NCBI GenBank assembly: GCA_964475755.1 | Contig: CAYYXR010000005.1 | Coordinates: forward strand, 32,257 to 96,256 | Direction: 5' to 3' | Length of the DNA stretch: 64,000 nt | Source: UBA11612 sp964475755 | Lineage (GTDB): Bacteria > Pseudomonadota > Alphaproteobacteria > Rhodospirillales > Rhodospirillaceae | Part shown: positions 1 through 8,220 of the stretch, one piece after another | How the letters are laid out: every line of letters starts with the position of its first letter | Numbering within the stretch: position 1 is the first letter of the stretch | Made by a program: the position numbers and the translations under genes | The notes under the pieces: model-generated | What the model was told of the DNA's origin: nothing | Database searches by the model: none | The model's input: only the letters and a program-made list of their open reading frames with translations

Positions 1-1
1 C

Positions 2-511
2 AACCGCATGAACGATTCCACATTGCCCATCATCGCGCGCGTCAACGGCCCGGCCTTGGCCGGCGGCTTTGGCTTGCTGTGTGCCTGCGATATGGCGGTG
101 GCATCTTCCACCGCGAAATTTGGCACGCCGGAATCGGGCATCGGCCTTTTTCCGGCGATGATCCTGCCACTGCTTCAGCGCGTTTTGCCCATGCGCAAGA
201 TGTTCGAGTTGTGCATCACCGGTGAAATGTTCACCGCCGAGGAAGCGTTGGCCATGGACGTTGTGAACTATGTGGTTCCACCCGAGGAACTCGACGAAAA
301 AACCGAGTGGCTCCTGAACCGCATCACCAACAAGTCACCGGCTGCTATTCGTCTTGGCAAAATCGGTTTCCACGCCGTGCGCGACATGACCTTGCAGCAG
401 GCGTTTGAATTCGGGCAGCTGATGCTGGCCACCATGGCCCAAACCGACGACTGCAAGGAAGGCTTCAAGGCCTTTCAGGAAAAACGCAAGCCGTCCTGGC
501 CCAATAGCTAA
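2..511 (+). CDS. Enoyl-CoA hydratase/isomerase family protein, 5' end outside window
   Basis: C-terminal 169 residues of a crotonase-fold protein; the family is usually about 260 residues, so roughly a third lies upstream of the window. The glycine-rich oxyanion-hole segment LAGGFGLLCACDMAVAS is visible, followed by the GTPESGIGLFP stretch that carries one of the catalytic carboxylates in many crotonases (family knowledge). The frame is open to the first base, so the ATG at 8 is probably internal. Expected role: hydration or isomerisation of an enoyl-CoA in beta-oxidation-like catabolism. A TetR gene starts 18 nt after the stop, then a biotin-dependent carboxylase operon, which suggests one catabolic unit. 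Substrate cannot be told from sequence. Confidence 0.85.
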   Translation, partial: NRMNDSTLPIIARVNGPALAGGFGLLCACDMAVASSTAKFGTPESGIGLFPAMILPLLQRVLPMRKMFELCITGEMFTAEEALAMDVVNYVVPPEELDEKTEWLLNRITNKSPAAIRLGKIGFHAVRDMTLQQAFEFGQLMLATMAQTDDCKEGFKAFQEKRKPSWPNS

Positions 512-529
512 TCGGGAAAGCGCAGCCTC

Positions 530-1270
530 GTGGCCCAAGCTTCCGCAAAAGACGAAACGCCGCCGCACCGCCGCCGTGTACACCGCCTGCCGCGCGAACA
601 ACGCATGGCGGACATCACGGAAATGGCGCGCACTGTGTTTTGTGAGAAGGGCTACAACGAGACCGTTATTTCCGAAATCGCGCAGCGTCTTGGTGTTGTC
701 GAGGGTACCATTTACCGCTACTTCCCCAGCAAACGCGATCTGCTGATCGAGGTTGCGGGCGATTGGTACGAGCAGATGCTCTCGGACTACGACGAGCAGC
801 TCAAGGGCATTCGCGGCACCTGGAACCGTCTGCGCTTTATGGTCTGGCGCCACTTGACGGTCATCCACGACGATCCGGCCATGTGCCGGCTTGTCATGGG
901 TGAGTTGCGCGTTTTGCCCGAGTACCGCAATACGCCGGTTTACGAACTCAATCGCGCTTATACGAAACGCACTACGGCGATCATCGAAGAGGGTATGGCT
1001 TCGGGTGAGTTCCGCAAAGACGTGCCTTTTCAGATTGTGCGCGACATGATTTACGGCGGCGTGGAACACCACACCTGGGCGTATTTGCGCGGCGTCGGCG
1101 ATTTTTCGCCCGACGAAGCGGCGGACAATATTGTCGATATCATTTACCGCGGACTGGCCAATCCGGCCTCGACAACGGATACGGCGAACGCTAATGGTCA
1201 GGCCATCAATCGTTTGGAAAAAGTTACACAGCGGCTCGAGCAACTCGCGAACGGGCCGGGGGCGCATTAA
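530..1270 (+). CDS. TetR family transcriptional regulator
   Basis: 246-residue one-component regulator with a GTG start. After a basic leader (about residues 1-25) comes the TetR helix-turn-helix, including ISEIAQRLGVVEGTIYRYF and the following SKRDLL at about residues 45-70. The C-terminal all-helical part would bind a small ligand, plausibly an acyl-CoA as in FadR/PsrA/LiuR-like regulators (inference). It lies between a crotonase gene and the carboxylase genes on the same strand, 19 nt before the biotin carboxylase start, so it probably controls this operon. No palindromic operator was convincingly located. Confidence 0.9.
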   Translation: MAQASAKDETPPHRRRVHRLPREQRMADITEMARTVFCEKGYNETVISEIAQRLGVVEGTIYRYFPSKRDLLIEVAGDWYEQMLSDYDEQLKGIRGTWNRLRFMVWRHLTVIHDDPAMCRLVMGELRVLPEYRNTPVYELNRAYTKRTTAIIEEGMASGEFRKDVPFQIVRDMIYGGVEHHTWAYLRGVGDFSPDEAADNIVDIIYRGLANPASTTDTANANGQAINRLEKVTQRLEQLANGPGAH

Positions 1271-1289
1271 TCAAAACTGGGTCAACCAC

Positions 1290-2762
1290 ATGCTGAAAAA
1301 AGTACTCATCGCAAACCGCGGCGAAATCGCCTGCCGCGTCATCAAAACGCTTAAGGACATGGGCATCGGCAGCGTTGCCGTGTTCCATCACGAGGACCGC
1401 GCCGCACCGCACGTGCAGCTCGCCGACGAAAGTGTGCAGCTGACCGGCGACGTGCCCACGGCGGCGTATCTCGATCAGGCGCAGATCATCGCGGCCTGCA
1501 AGAGCACCGGTGCGGACGGCATTCATCCCGGTTATGGATTTTTGTCCGAGAATGCGGGCTTTGCCGAAGCCATCACCAAGGAAGGCATTGCCTTCATCGG
1601 TCCTGATCCCGATGCCATGCGTTTGATGGGCGATAAGATTGAATCGCGCGAGTTCGCCGCCAAGAACGGCGTACCCATTGCGCCCAGCGCGCGCCAGACC
1701 GGATCGCTTGAGGAGTTCATCAAGGAAGCGGAAAAAATTGGCTTCCCGCTGCTCATTAAGGCGTCTGCCGGCGGCGGCGGTAAGGGCATGAAGATTGTGC
1801 GCCAGAAGGGCGAGTTGGAAGAAAGTATCCGTGTCGCGTCCTCCGAAGCCCAGCGTTATTTCTCCGATGGCCGCGTCTATGCTGAAAAGCTGGTCGAATT
1901 GCCGCGCCACATCGAAGTGCAGGTGCTCGGCGACGGCAAAGGCAATGTGGTTCACCTGTTTGAACGCGAATGTTCCATTCAGCGCCGCTACCAAAAAGTG
2001 GTCGAGGAATCTCCGGCGCCAAACATGCCGCGCGATCTGCGCGATCGTATTTGTGCCGCTGCGGTGAAACTGGCCTCGGCCGCCAAGTACAAGAATGCCG
2101 GAACGGTGGAGTTCATCCTCGGTGCCGACGGCGAGTTCTATTTCCTTGAAATGAACACGCGTCTGCAGGTGGAGCACCCGGTCACGGAATTGGTCGTCGG
2201 TCTTGATTTGGTCGCCGAGCAGCTCAAGATTGCTTCCGGTCAGGGCCTGTCCATGAAGCAGTCGGATGTCAAACAAACCGGCCACGCCATCGAAGTACGC
2301 ATTTGCGCCGAGCGCCCCGAAAAGGATTATCAGCCCGCGACGGGCCGCGTCGGCGTTTTGCAATTGCCCATGGGACATGATGTGCGTTGGGACGGCGGCA
2401 TCAAGGAGGGGCAGGCGATCACGCCGGCTTTCGACTCAATGCTGGCTAAGCTGATCTGTTACGGCGAAACCCGCGCCGATGCCGTGGCCAAGATGGAAGT
2501 CGCGCTGCATGACTTGGTGTTGCTCGGCGTGCCGACCAACATCGATTTCCTGGGCCGCATCATGCGCCACGACGTTTTCAAGGGCGGTAAGCTGCATACA
2601 GGCTTCCTCACCGATCACGCCGAAAGCCTGATGCCGCCGGAACTGACGGCGGAAGAAGAAACGGCCGTGATCCTCACCGCGCTTCTTGGCGATGCCGACT
2701 TCCGTATCTCTGCCTTCGAAGTTCCCGAACCTTATGCGTCCATTGGCGCTTGGCACAATTGA
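1290..2762 (+). CDS. Acyl-CoA carboxylase, biotin carboxylase subunit
   Basis: 490-residue ATP-grasp biotin carboxylase (MLKKVLIANRGEIACRV start). It carboxylates biotin carried on the separate BCCP, using ATP and bicarbonate. Visible landmarks are HPGYGFLSEN, the ATP-grasp glycine loop ASAGGGGKGMK, HIEVQVLGD, the ERECSIQRRYQKV motif and the catalytic stretch EMNTRLQVEHPVTE. The frame is open further upstream, but the ATG at 1290 matches the family N-terminus exactly; the longer reading would overlap the TetR gene. The protein ends after the biotin carboxylase C-terminal domain and lacks the biotinyl domain usual in propionyl- or methylcrotonyl-CoA carboxylase alpha chains. The next gene supplies that domain. 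Confidence 0.93.
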   Translation: MLKKVLIANRGEIACRVIKTLKDMGIGSVAVFHHEDRAAPHVQLADESVQLTGDVPTAAYLDQAQIIAACKSTGADGIHPGYGFLSENAGFAEAITKEGIAFIGPDPDAMRLMGDKIESREFAAKNGVPIAPSARQTGSLEEFIKEAEKIGFPLLIKASAGGGGKGMKIVRQKGELEESIRVASSEAQRYFSDGRVYAEKLVELPRHIEVQVLGDGKGNVVHLFERECSIQRRYQKVVEESPAPNMPRDLRDRICAAAVKLASAAKYKNAGTVEFILGADGEFYFLEMNTRLQVEHPVTELVVGLDLVAEQLKIASGQGLSMKQSDVKQTGHAIEVRICAERPEKDYQPATGRVGVLQLPMGHDVRWDGGIKEGQAITPAFDSMLAKLICYGETRADAVAKMEVALHDLVLLGVPTNIDFLGRIMRHDVFKGGKLHTGFLTDHAESLMPPELTAEEETAVILTALLGDADFRISAFEVPEPYASIGAWHN

Positions 2763-2770
2763 GCTGAACC

Positions 2771-3277
2771 ATGCCTTACAAAATCAACATCGACGACCGC
2801 ACCATCGAAGCCGACATCGTCAAGCGCAAACCGCTTTTGCGTGTGCTGATCGGCGAGCGTCAACACACCGTCACCGAGGCACGTTGCCCCGGCTCGGGTG
2901 ATTTCGAAATCACCATCGACGGCAAGATCTATAGCGGCTGGCGTTATGCGTCTTCCGAAGACGTTTATATGCGCATCAATGGCCGCACGTTCATCATCAG
3001 CGCCCCGCGTGGTCCCGGCGAATTGGCTGACGACGGCAGCGCGAAGAATGAAGTGCGCGCGGACATGCCCGGCACCGTGGTGAGCGTTGAATGCAAGGAT
3101 GGCGACGAAGTCAAATCCGGTCAGCAGCTCATGACCATCGAAAGTATGAAGCTGCAAGTCGGTCTCGTCGCGCCGCGCGACGGCGTGATCGAGAAAGTGC
3201 ACTTCGCGGCCAACACGCCGTTCGACGGTGGCGCCACACTCATTTCCCTCGTGCCGCTCGAAGACGGCGAAGAATAA
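2771..3277 (+). CDS. Free-standing biotin carboxyl carrier protein of an acyl-CoA carboxylase
   Basis: 168-residue protein whose C-terminal ~70 residues are a biotinyl/lipoyl domain: MPGTVVSVECKDGDEVKSGQ followed by the biotinylation hairpin TIESMKLQVGLVAPRDG. The acceptor lysine is predicted at residue 127. The motif is ESMKL instead of the commoner EAMKM. The N-terminal ~90 residues form a beta-rich linker like the BC-CT mediating region of fused alpha subunits (inference). It starts 8 nt after the carboxylase stop, and the carboxyltransferase gene follows 23 nt later, so the three products should assemble into one enzyme. Together the two genes equal a conventional alpha subunit split in two. 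Confidence 0.88.
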   Translation: MPYKINIDDRTIEADIVKRKPLLRVLIGERQHTVTEARCPGSGDFEITIDGKIYSGWRYASSEDVYMRINGRTFIISAPRGPGELADDGSAKNEVRADMPGTVVSVECKDGDEVKSGQQLMTIESMKLQVGLVAPRDGVIEKVHFAANTPFDGGATLISLVPLEDGEE

Positions 3278-3300
3278 GAACTCTATAAGGACAGCACGCC

Positions 3301-4908
3301 ATGCCCGTGTTCAAATCACAGATCAACACCGCCTCCGAGGAATTCCGCAAGCGCTATGCCCACAACAAGGGCCTTGCGAATGAACTCAGACAAAAACAGC
3401 ACGAAGCGCGCTATGTGCGCCCGCAGCGCGACCTCGATCGTCTGGCCAAGCACGGCAAGATGACGCCGCGCGAGCGTCTGGCCAAACTTCTCGATCCCGG
3501 CACGCCGTTCCTCGAGTTTTCCTCGCTTGCTGCGAACCTTGCCTTCGACGGTGAATCTCCCGGCGCCAGCAACATCACCGGCATCGGCATTGTCTCGGGC
3601 CGTGAAGTCGTTATTCACGCCGACGATTCCACGGTGAAGGGCGGCGCGTGGTATCCGCACACCGTCAAAAAGATCATCCGCTGTCTGGATGTGGCTCTGG
3701 AGAACAACCTGCCGGTCGTTCACTTGTGCGACTCAGCGGGTGGTCAGCTCATGCACCAGGCTGATGTGTTCCCGGACAAATACCTCGCGGGCCGCATCTT
3801 CCGTAACCAGTCCATCATGAGTAAGCGCAACATCAAGCAGCTTGCCATCGTTCTGGGTCACTGCACGGCGGGCGGCGCGTATATTCCCGGCCTCAGCGAT
3901 TACTCGGTGATCGTGCGCGGTACCGGCGGTGTGTTCCTCGGCGGACCGCCGCTCGTGAAGGCGGCGACAGGTCAGGTCATGACCGCCGACGAAATCGGCG
4001 GTTGTGATCTGCACACTCAGCAATCGGGCACCGTGGATTATCCGGCTAATACCGAAGACGAAGCCATCGCTATTGGCCGCGATATCGTTGCGCAGTGGGA
4101 CCGTCCCACCAAAACCCGCATCGAAATGGCGCAGCCGGAAGACCCGCTTTACGATCCCGATGAGCTTTACGGCATCATCCCCGACGACATTAAGAAGGGC
4201 TTCGACATGCGCGAAGTTATTGCGCGCATCGTAGACGGCAGCCGCTTCCATGAATACAAACCGGCTTATGGGCCGACCCTCGTGTGCGGCTTCGCCTACA
4301 TCTGGGGCCATAAGGTGGGCATCCTCGCCAACAACGGTATTCTGTTTAACGACAGCTCCAAAAAAGGCGGGCACTTCATGGAGCTGTGCAACCAGAACAA
4401 CACGCCCATCTTGTTCCTGCAGAACATCACCGGCTACATGATCGGTCGCGACTACGAAATCGCGGGCATCACCAAGGACGGTGCGAAGATGATCATGACC
4501 CAGGCCACGTCTCATGTGCCCAAGTTCACGGTCATGTGCCACGCCTCGTTCGGCGCGGGGAACTACGGCATGTGCGGGCGCGCCTTCGACGGCCGTTTCC
4601 TGTTCACTTGGCCCAATCACCAGATCGGCGTTATGGGCGGCGAACAGGCCGCAAACACGCTGGTGGACGTGAAACGCGCTCAGCTTGAGCGTCAAGGCAA
4701 AGAAGTGGATCAGAAGATCCTGGACGCGGTCCGCGACGAAACTCTGGAAGCCTACGGTGCCCAGATTTCAGCGTATTATTCCACGTCTGAATTGTGGGAC
4801 GATGGTATCCTCGATCCGACCGACACGCGCAACGCACTGGGCATCGCCATTTCCGCGTCGCTCAACTCGCCGTTCGGCGAGCCCGGCAACGGCGTGCTGC
4901 GCTTCTAA
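3301..4908 (+). CDS. Acyl-CoA carboxylase, carboxyltransferase (beta) subunit
   Basis: 535-residue carboxyltransferase with the two crotonase-like halves of this family. The N half contains the TPRERLAKLLDPGTPFLE signature and the GGAYIPGLSDYSVIV segment; the C half contains LFLQNITGYMIGRDYE and HASFGAGNYGMCGRAFDGRF. Length and motifs are closest to methylcrotonyl- and geranyl-CoA carboxylase beta subunits (LiuB/AtuC type), not to propionyl-CoA carboxylase; this rests on motif memory only. It transfers carboxylate from biotin to an acyl-CoA. With the neighbouring crotonase genes, a branched or terpenoid acyl-CoA substrate is likely. A clear ribosome binding site (taagga) precedes the start. 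Confidence 0.92.
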   Translation: MPVFKSQINTASEEFRKRYAHNKGLANELRQKQHEARYVRPQRDLDRLAKHGKMTPRERLAKLLDPGTPFLEFSSLAANLAFDGESPGASNITGIGIVSGREVVIHADDSTVKGGAWYPHTVKKIIRCLDVALENNLPVVHLCDSAGGQLMHQADVFPDKYLAGRIFRNQSIMSKRNIKQLAIVLGHCTAGGAYIPGLSDYSVIVRGTGGVFLGGPPLVKAATGQVMTADEIGGCDLHTQQSGTVDYPANTEDEAIAIGRDIVAQWDRPTKTRIEMAQPEDPLYDPDELYGIIPDDIKKGFDMREVIARIVDGSRFHEYKPAYGPTLVCGFAYIWGHKVGILANNGILFNDSSKKGGHFMELCNQNNTPILFLQNITGYMIGRDYEIAGITKDGAKMIMTQATSHVPKFTVMCHASFGAGNYGMCGRAFDGRFLFTWPNHQIGVMGGEQAANTLVDVKRAQLERQGKEVDQKILDAVRDETLEAYGAQISAYYSTSELWDDGILDPTDTRNALGIAISASLNSPFGEPGNGVLRF

Positions 4909-4982
4909 TATCCGGCAGTGCCGGCGGGTTTCATCCCGTCGGCACAAGGCCAACGAAACACTTCAAGGCAGGGACCGTAATT

Positions 4983-5996
4983 ATGTCCAAAGACTTCACC
5001 CTCGAACACAAGGACGAGCATCCGCATACCCCGGACCCGTCCATCATCAATTTCAACGAGAGCGTTTACGTCAACGGCTTCGATCCCAAGCTGGAGATGG
5101 GCGGCTGGATGCGCCTCGGCAACCGCGCCAACGAGGGTCACGCCGAAATGCAGGTGTGCATGTACCTGCCGGGCAATCGTGTGGCGTGTATGTTCCAACG
5201 TCCGCCGATCACCTCCAACGAGAAGTTCAGCGCCGGCGGTCTGTCCTATGAAGTCGTCGATCCGTTCAAAGCGGTGAAGATGGAATATGACGGCGAGTTG
5301 ATGGTCCTCGAAGATCCCGGCTTGCTGCGCGATGCCAAGAAGCTGTTTGAAACCGCGCCGCGCGCCAAAGGTTTCGTTAGCCTGTCGCAAACGGCGGTGT
5401 CGCCGATTCACGGCGGCAGCCCGACCCGCGACGACGTTGAGCCGTATTATGGCCGCGACTTCTCGCTCAATCACTTCAATCAGCACATGAACGTGACCGG
5501 CAAGATTCAGGTCGGCGATGAGACCTTTGAGATCGACGGATACGGCTGGCGCGATCACTCCTGGGGACCGCGCTACTGGCAGAACATCAATTTCCACCGT
5601 CTGTATCTTGCCAACTTCGACAACGGCAATGCGTTCCAATTGCTGCGCATCAACAAGGACCCGGTGAAGCCCATGCGCCGCCGTGGGGTCGTGCTGATCG
5701 ACGGCGACTACGACGAAGTCACAGACTTCGAAGCTGTCACCGAATGGAATGACGAAAAGGACCCCAAGAGCTACACCTTGGTGGTGCGCACCGAGTCCGG
5801 CCGCAGCGCGGTTATCAAAGGCGAGGTGATCACCGTTGCGCCCTTGCGCAATCGCCGCAAGGTGGACGACAAGTGGGTGAAGTCCCGCATTTGCGAAGCC
5901 ATCACCAAGTTCACTTGGGACGGCGCCGTGGGATACGGCATGACCGAGTATATCGAGCGGTTCGACGACGATCATCTCGCCGGCTACCCGCTTTAA
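4983..5996 (+). CDS. DUF7064-like (hydroxyneurosporene-synthase/CrtC-like fold) protein
   Basis: 337-residue soluble protein with no signal peptide or membrane segment. It resembles the family formerly annotated as CrtC-like and now DUF7064/DUF7065, thought to form two lipocalin-like beta domains. Recognisable stretches are YVNGFDPKLEMGGWMRLGNR near the N-terminus and FEIDGYGWRDHSWGPRYW in the second half; conserved His/Trp/Asp residues of the latter are typical of the family. The ATG at 4983 fits the family N-terminus; the longer open frame upstream overlaps the carboxyltransferase gene. Function is unknown. Its place between the carboxylase and an APH-type kinase suggests binding or modification of a hydrophobic acyl intermediate (inference). 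Confidence 0.75.
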   Translation: MSKDFTLEHKDEHPHTPDPSIINFNESVYVNGFDPKLEMGGWMRLGNRANEGHAEMQVCMYLPGNRVACMFQRPPITSNEKFSAGGLSYEVVDPFKAVKMEYDGELMVLEDPGLLRDAKKLFETAPRAKGFVSLSQTAVSPIHGGSPTRDDVEPYYGRDFSLNHFNQHMNVTGKIQVGDETFEIDGYGWRDHSWGPRYWQNINFHRLYLANFDNGNAFQLLRINKDPVKPMRRRGVVLIDGDYDEVTDFEAVTEWNDEKDPKSYTLVVRTESGRSAVIKGEVITVAPLRNRRKVDDKWVKSRICEAITKFTWDGAVGYGMTEYIERFDDDHLAGYPL

Positions 5997-6016
5997 TCAC
6001 GTGAGGTCGCGCAGGC

Positions 6017-7033
6017 ATGGCGCAAGCCGATACCAAAGCTGCCGCGGGCGATGAATTCGACGATATCCGAAGGGCCGTGATCCGGCGCTTCGGATCATCG
6101 GCGAAAATCGACAATATTTCTGTCGCGACCCTCGGCGGCTCCAGCCGCACGGTCATTTTCGATCTGATCGAAAGCGGAAAGACCCGCCGTCTCGTTTCCC
6201 GGCAGGAAACATACACCGGAGAAGAGGATATGTTCCTCTCCACCTCCGGTCAGTTCCGCATCATGGAAGTGGTGTTCAAGCACGGCTTTCCGGTTCCCGA
6301 ACCGGTGTTTGAATATGACCCGGCCGACGAAGCGGGGCACGGCTTTGTCTCCGGATTTGTTTCTGGCGAAACGATGCCGAAAAAAATCATCAATGCCCCG
6401 AACTTTGCGGATTTGCGCACGCGTCTGGCGGCGCGCTGCGGTGAGCTTCTTGCGCAATTGCATACTATCGATCCGGGCGAGTTCGGCTTCTTGTCCGAGC
6501 GGCCCGACAGCGTCGATATGGTCGATGCATTCCGCGACCGTTACGATTTTTATGCCGAGGCGCACCCGGCGCTTGAGCTGGGCTTCCGTTGGCTGGAACG
6601 CAATCGCATTTCCGTTCCCAAGAAAACGTTCCTGCATGGCGATTTTCGCTGCGGCAACATCATGGTCGCGCCGGACGACATTCATGCGGTGCTCGATTGG
6701 GAGTGTTCGCATCTCGGTGCGCCCATGGAAGACCTCGGCTGGCTCTGCACGCGCTCATGGCGTTTCGACCGGCCCGACCTGCCGGTCGGTGGTTTCGGCG
6801 AGCGCAAGGATTTGTACCAAGCATATGAAGCGGCGGGCGGGGGCAGGGTCGATCCAGATGAAGTCAGGTTCTGGGAAATTTTCGGCCTCGTGCGCTGGGC
6901 CATCTACAACATTATGCAGGCCTATGGTCACGTTACCGGCTTCCGCCGGTCGATGGCTTTTGCCGCCTGCGGGCGCAATACGTCATTGGTGGAATACGAT
7001 CTGCTGATGACCCTGGCCGGTCATTACAAGTAG
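6017..7033 (+). CDS. APH-fold phosphotransferase, ACAD10/11 kinase-domain type
   Basis: 338-residue protein-kinase-like phosphotransferase. The nucleotide-binding N lobe contains ISVATLGGSSRTVIFDL. The catalytic loop is HGDFRCGNIMV (Asp as base, Asn for metal) and the metal-binding segment is AVLDWECSHLGAPMEDLGWL, so the active site looks complete. The APH family includes antibiotic kinases, but this subtype resembles the kinase half of human ACAD10/ACAD11, which phosphorylates 4-hydroxyacyl-CoA before dehydrogenase-assisted elimination (established for the mammalian enzymes). Beside carboxylase and crotonase genes, a hydroxyacyl-CoA kinase is a better guess than resistance. It starts 20 nt after the DUF7064-like gene, with a DUF6285 gene 12 nt downstream. 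Confidence 0.82.
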   Translation: MAQADTKAAAGDEFDDIRRAVIRRFGSSAKIDNISVATLGGSSRTVIFDLIESGKTRRLVSRQETYTGEEDMFLSTSGQFRIMEVVFKHGFPVPEPVFEYDPADEAGHGFVSGFVSGETMPKKIINAPNFADLRTRLAARCGELLAQLHTIDPGEFGFLSERPDSVDMVDAFRDRYDFYAEAHPALELGFRWLERNRISVPKKTFLHGDFRCGNIMVAPDDIHAVLDWECSHLGAPMEDLGWLCTRSWRFDRPDLPVGGFGERKDLYQAYEAAGGGRVDPDEVRFWEIFGLVRWAIYNIMQAYGHVTGFRRSMAFAACGRNTSLVEYDLLMTLAGHYK

Positions 7034-7045
7034 GGAGAAGGGATC

Positions 7046-7420
7046 ATGAGCCAATATCTTCCCGACGTCCCCGAGCTTTTGAAAACGGTGCAAGGCTACA
7101 TCCGCGAGCTCGCGGCGAAGTCCAAGGGCGGCGACAAATACGATGCGCTCGTTGCGGCCTATCTGCTCGGCATCTGTGAGCGTGAGCTCAAGAATGGCCC
7201 AACGATTGACGCAAAGGAAAAGGAACAACTCGCTAAGTTCCTAAAGTCGGAATCTTCGCTCGAGGACTTGCACAAGGCAATATGTGCGGGAATCCGCAAT
7301 GGCGACTTGGATGGGCAGTGGGACGAGTTGCTCGACATGCTGCTTACGCAAACTGTCGCAAATGTTTCGGTTGTGCGCCCCGATCACTTGGATGATATGC
7401 ATCAGCCGGGTAAGCAATAA
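7046..7420 (+). CDS. DUF6285 domain protein
   Basis: 124-residue, mainly helical cytoplasmic protein, recognised as DUF6285-like from length, composition and its position directly after an APH-type phosphotransferase, where this family is usually found. It begins MSQYLPDVPELLKTVQGYI and carries an acidic/amphipathic helix region with AYLLGICEREL. No catalytic motif is visible, so a partner or regulator of the kinase is the simplest inference. It starts 12 nt after the kinase stop behind a strong purine-rich ribosome binding site (gggagaaggg). A crotonase follows 26 nt later. Confidence 0.7.
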   Translation: MSQYLPDVPELLKTVQGYIRELAAKSKGGDKYDALVAAYLLGICERELKNGPTIDAKEKEQLAKFLKSESSLEDLHKAICAGIRNGDLDGQWDELLDMLLTQTVANVSVVRPDHLDDMHQPGKQ

Positions 7421-7446
7421 GTACGTTCGAGAGCCGGGAGAGGTTT

Positions 7447-8220
7447 ATGGCCGCCAAAAAAGTTGAATACCAAGTCAAGGACGGCCTAGCCCGCATCATT
7501 TTCGTCAATGAGGCCGGCGGTAACGCGCTCGACCTGCAGGCGTGCAACGAATTTGCTGAAGCCGCCGCGCAAACACGCAAGGATTCATCTATTAAGGCCG
7601 TATTGCTGGAAGCGCGCGGCAAATCCTTTTCCGTGGGAGGCGACATCAGGGGCTTTGTCGCCAATAAGGACAATATCCATCAGCACGTCATTGATATGAC
7701 CAAAGGCTTTCACGGCGGCATATCAGATTTGCGCAACGGCACCGCGCCGCTGATCATTGCCGTGAACGGCGTTGCCGCCGGCGGCGGGTTCAGCTTGGTG
7801 TGCAGCGCCGATATGGCGATTGCCAAACGCTCGGCCAAGTTCGTGGCGGCCTACAGCCGGTCGGGCCTGTCTCCGGACGGCGGTGGGACATGGTTTTTGC
7901 CGCGCATTGTCGGCATCCAAAAAGCGTTTGATATCTTCGCCACCAATCCCACACTGTCCGCCGAACAGGCGCGCGATCTAGGAATTATCTCGCGTGTGGT
8001 CGAAGACGATGACTTCGAGGCAGAAGTTGATAAACTCGCCCGGATGATTGTCGAGTCACCCCCCGGCGCCCTGGCGGCGCTGAAAAAACTTCTCAACGCC
8101 AGCACCTCGGCGACGCTCCAGGAGCAATTTGACGCGGAGGCGAATTCCATCGCCTCATTGGCCGCGTCTCCGTCCACCATGGAGCGCCTGATGGCCTTCC
8201 TGGGTAAATCGGAAAAGTGA
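7447..8220 (+). CDS. Enoyl-CoA hydratase/isomerase family protein
   Basis: 257-residue complete crotonase. The CoA-binding/oxyanion stretch KSFSVGGDIRGFV (about residues 60-72) and NGVAAGGGFSLVCSADMAIA (about 102-121) are present. GLSPDGGGTWFLPRIVG (about 140-156) is where crotonases place a catalytic Glu; here the aligned residue looks like Asp in SPDGG, a common isomerase-type variant. The C-terminus has the usual trimerisation helices. Preceded by ggagagg. Last clearly catabolic gene of the operon; its stop overlaps the next start by 4 nt (gtga). It probably hydrates or isomerises the enoyl-CoA produced upstream in the pathway. Confidence 0.9.
   Translation: MAAKKVEYQVKDGLARIIFVNEAGGNALDLQACNEFAEAAAQTRKDSSIKAVLLEARGKSFSVGGDIRGFVANKDNIHQHVIDMTKGFHGGISDLRNGTAPLIIAVNGVAAGGGFSLVCSADMAIAKRSAKFVAAYSRSGLSPDGGGTWFLPRIVGIQKAFDIFATNPTLSAEQARDLGIISRVVEDDDFEAEVDKLARMIVESPPGALAALKKLLNASTSATLQEQFDAEANSIASLAASPSTMERLMAFLGKSEK

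Noticed and set aside
335..1267. Long minus-strand open frame of about 310 codons opposite the TetR gene
   Set aside because: Antisense shadow of GC-rich coding sequence; no family resemblance and no ribosome binding site. Similar long antisense frames at 1224-2378, 3733-4695, 11835-12785, 21454-22632 and 32659-34098 were rejected for the same reason.
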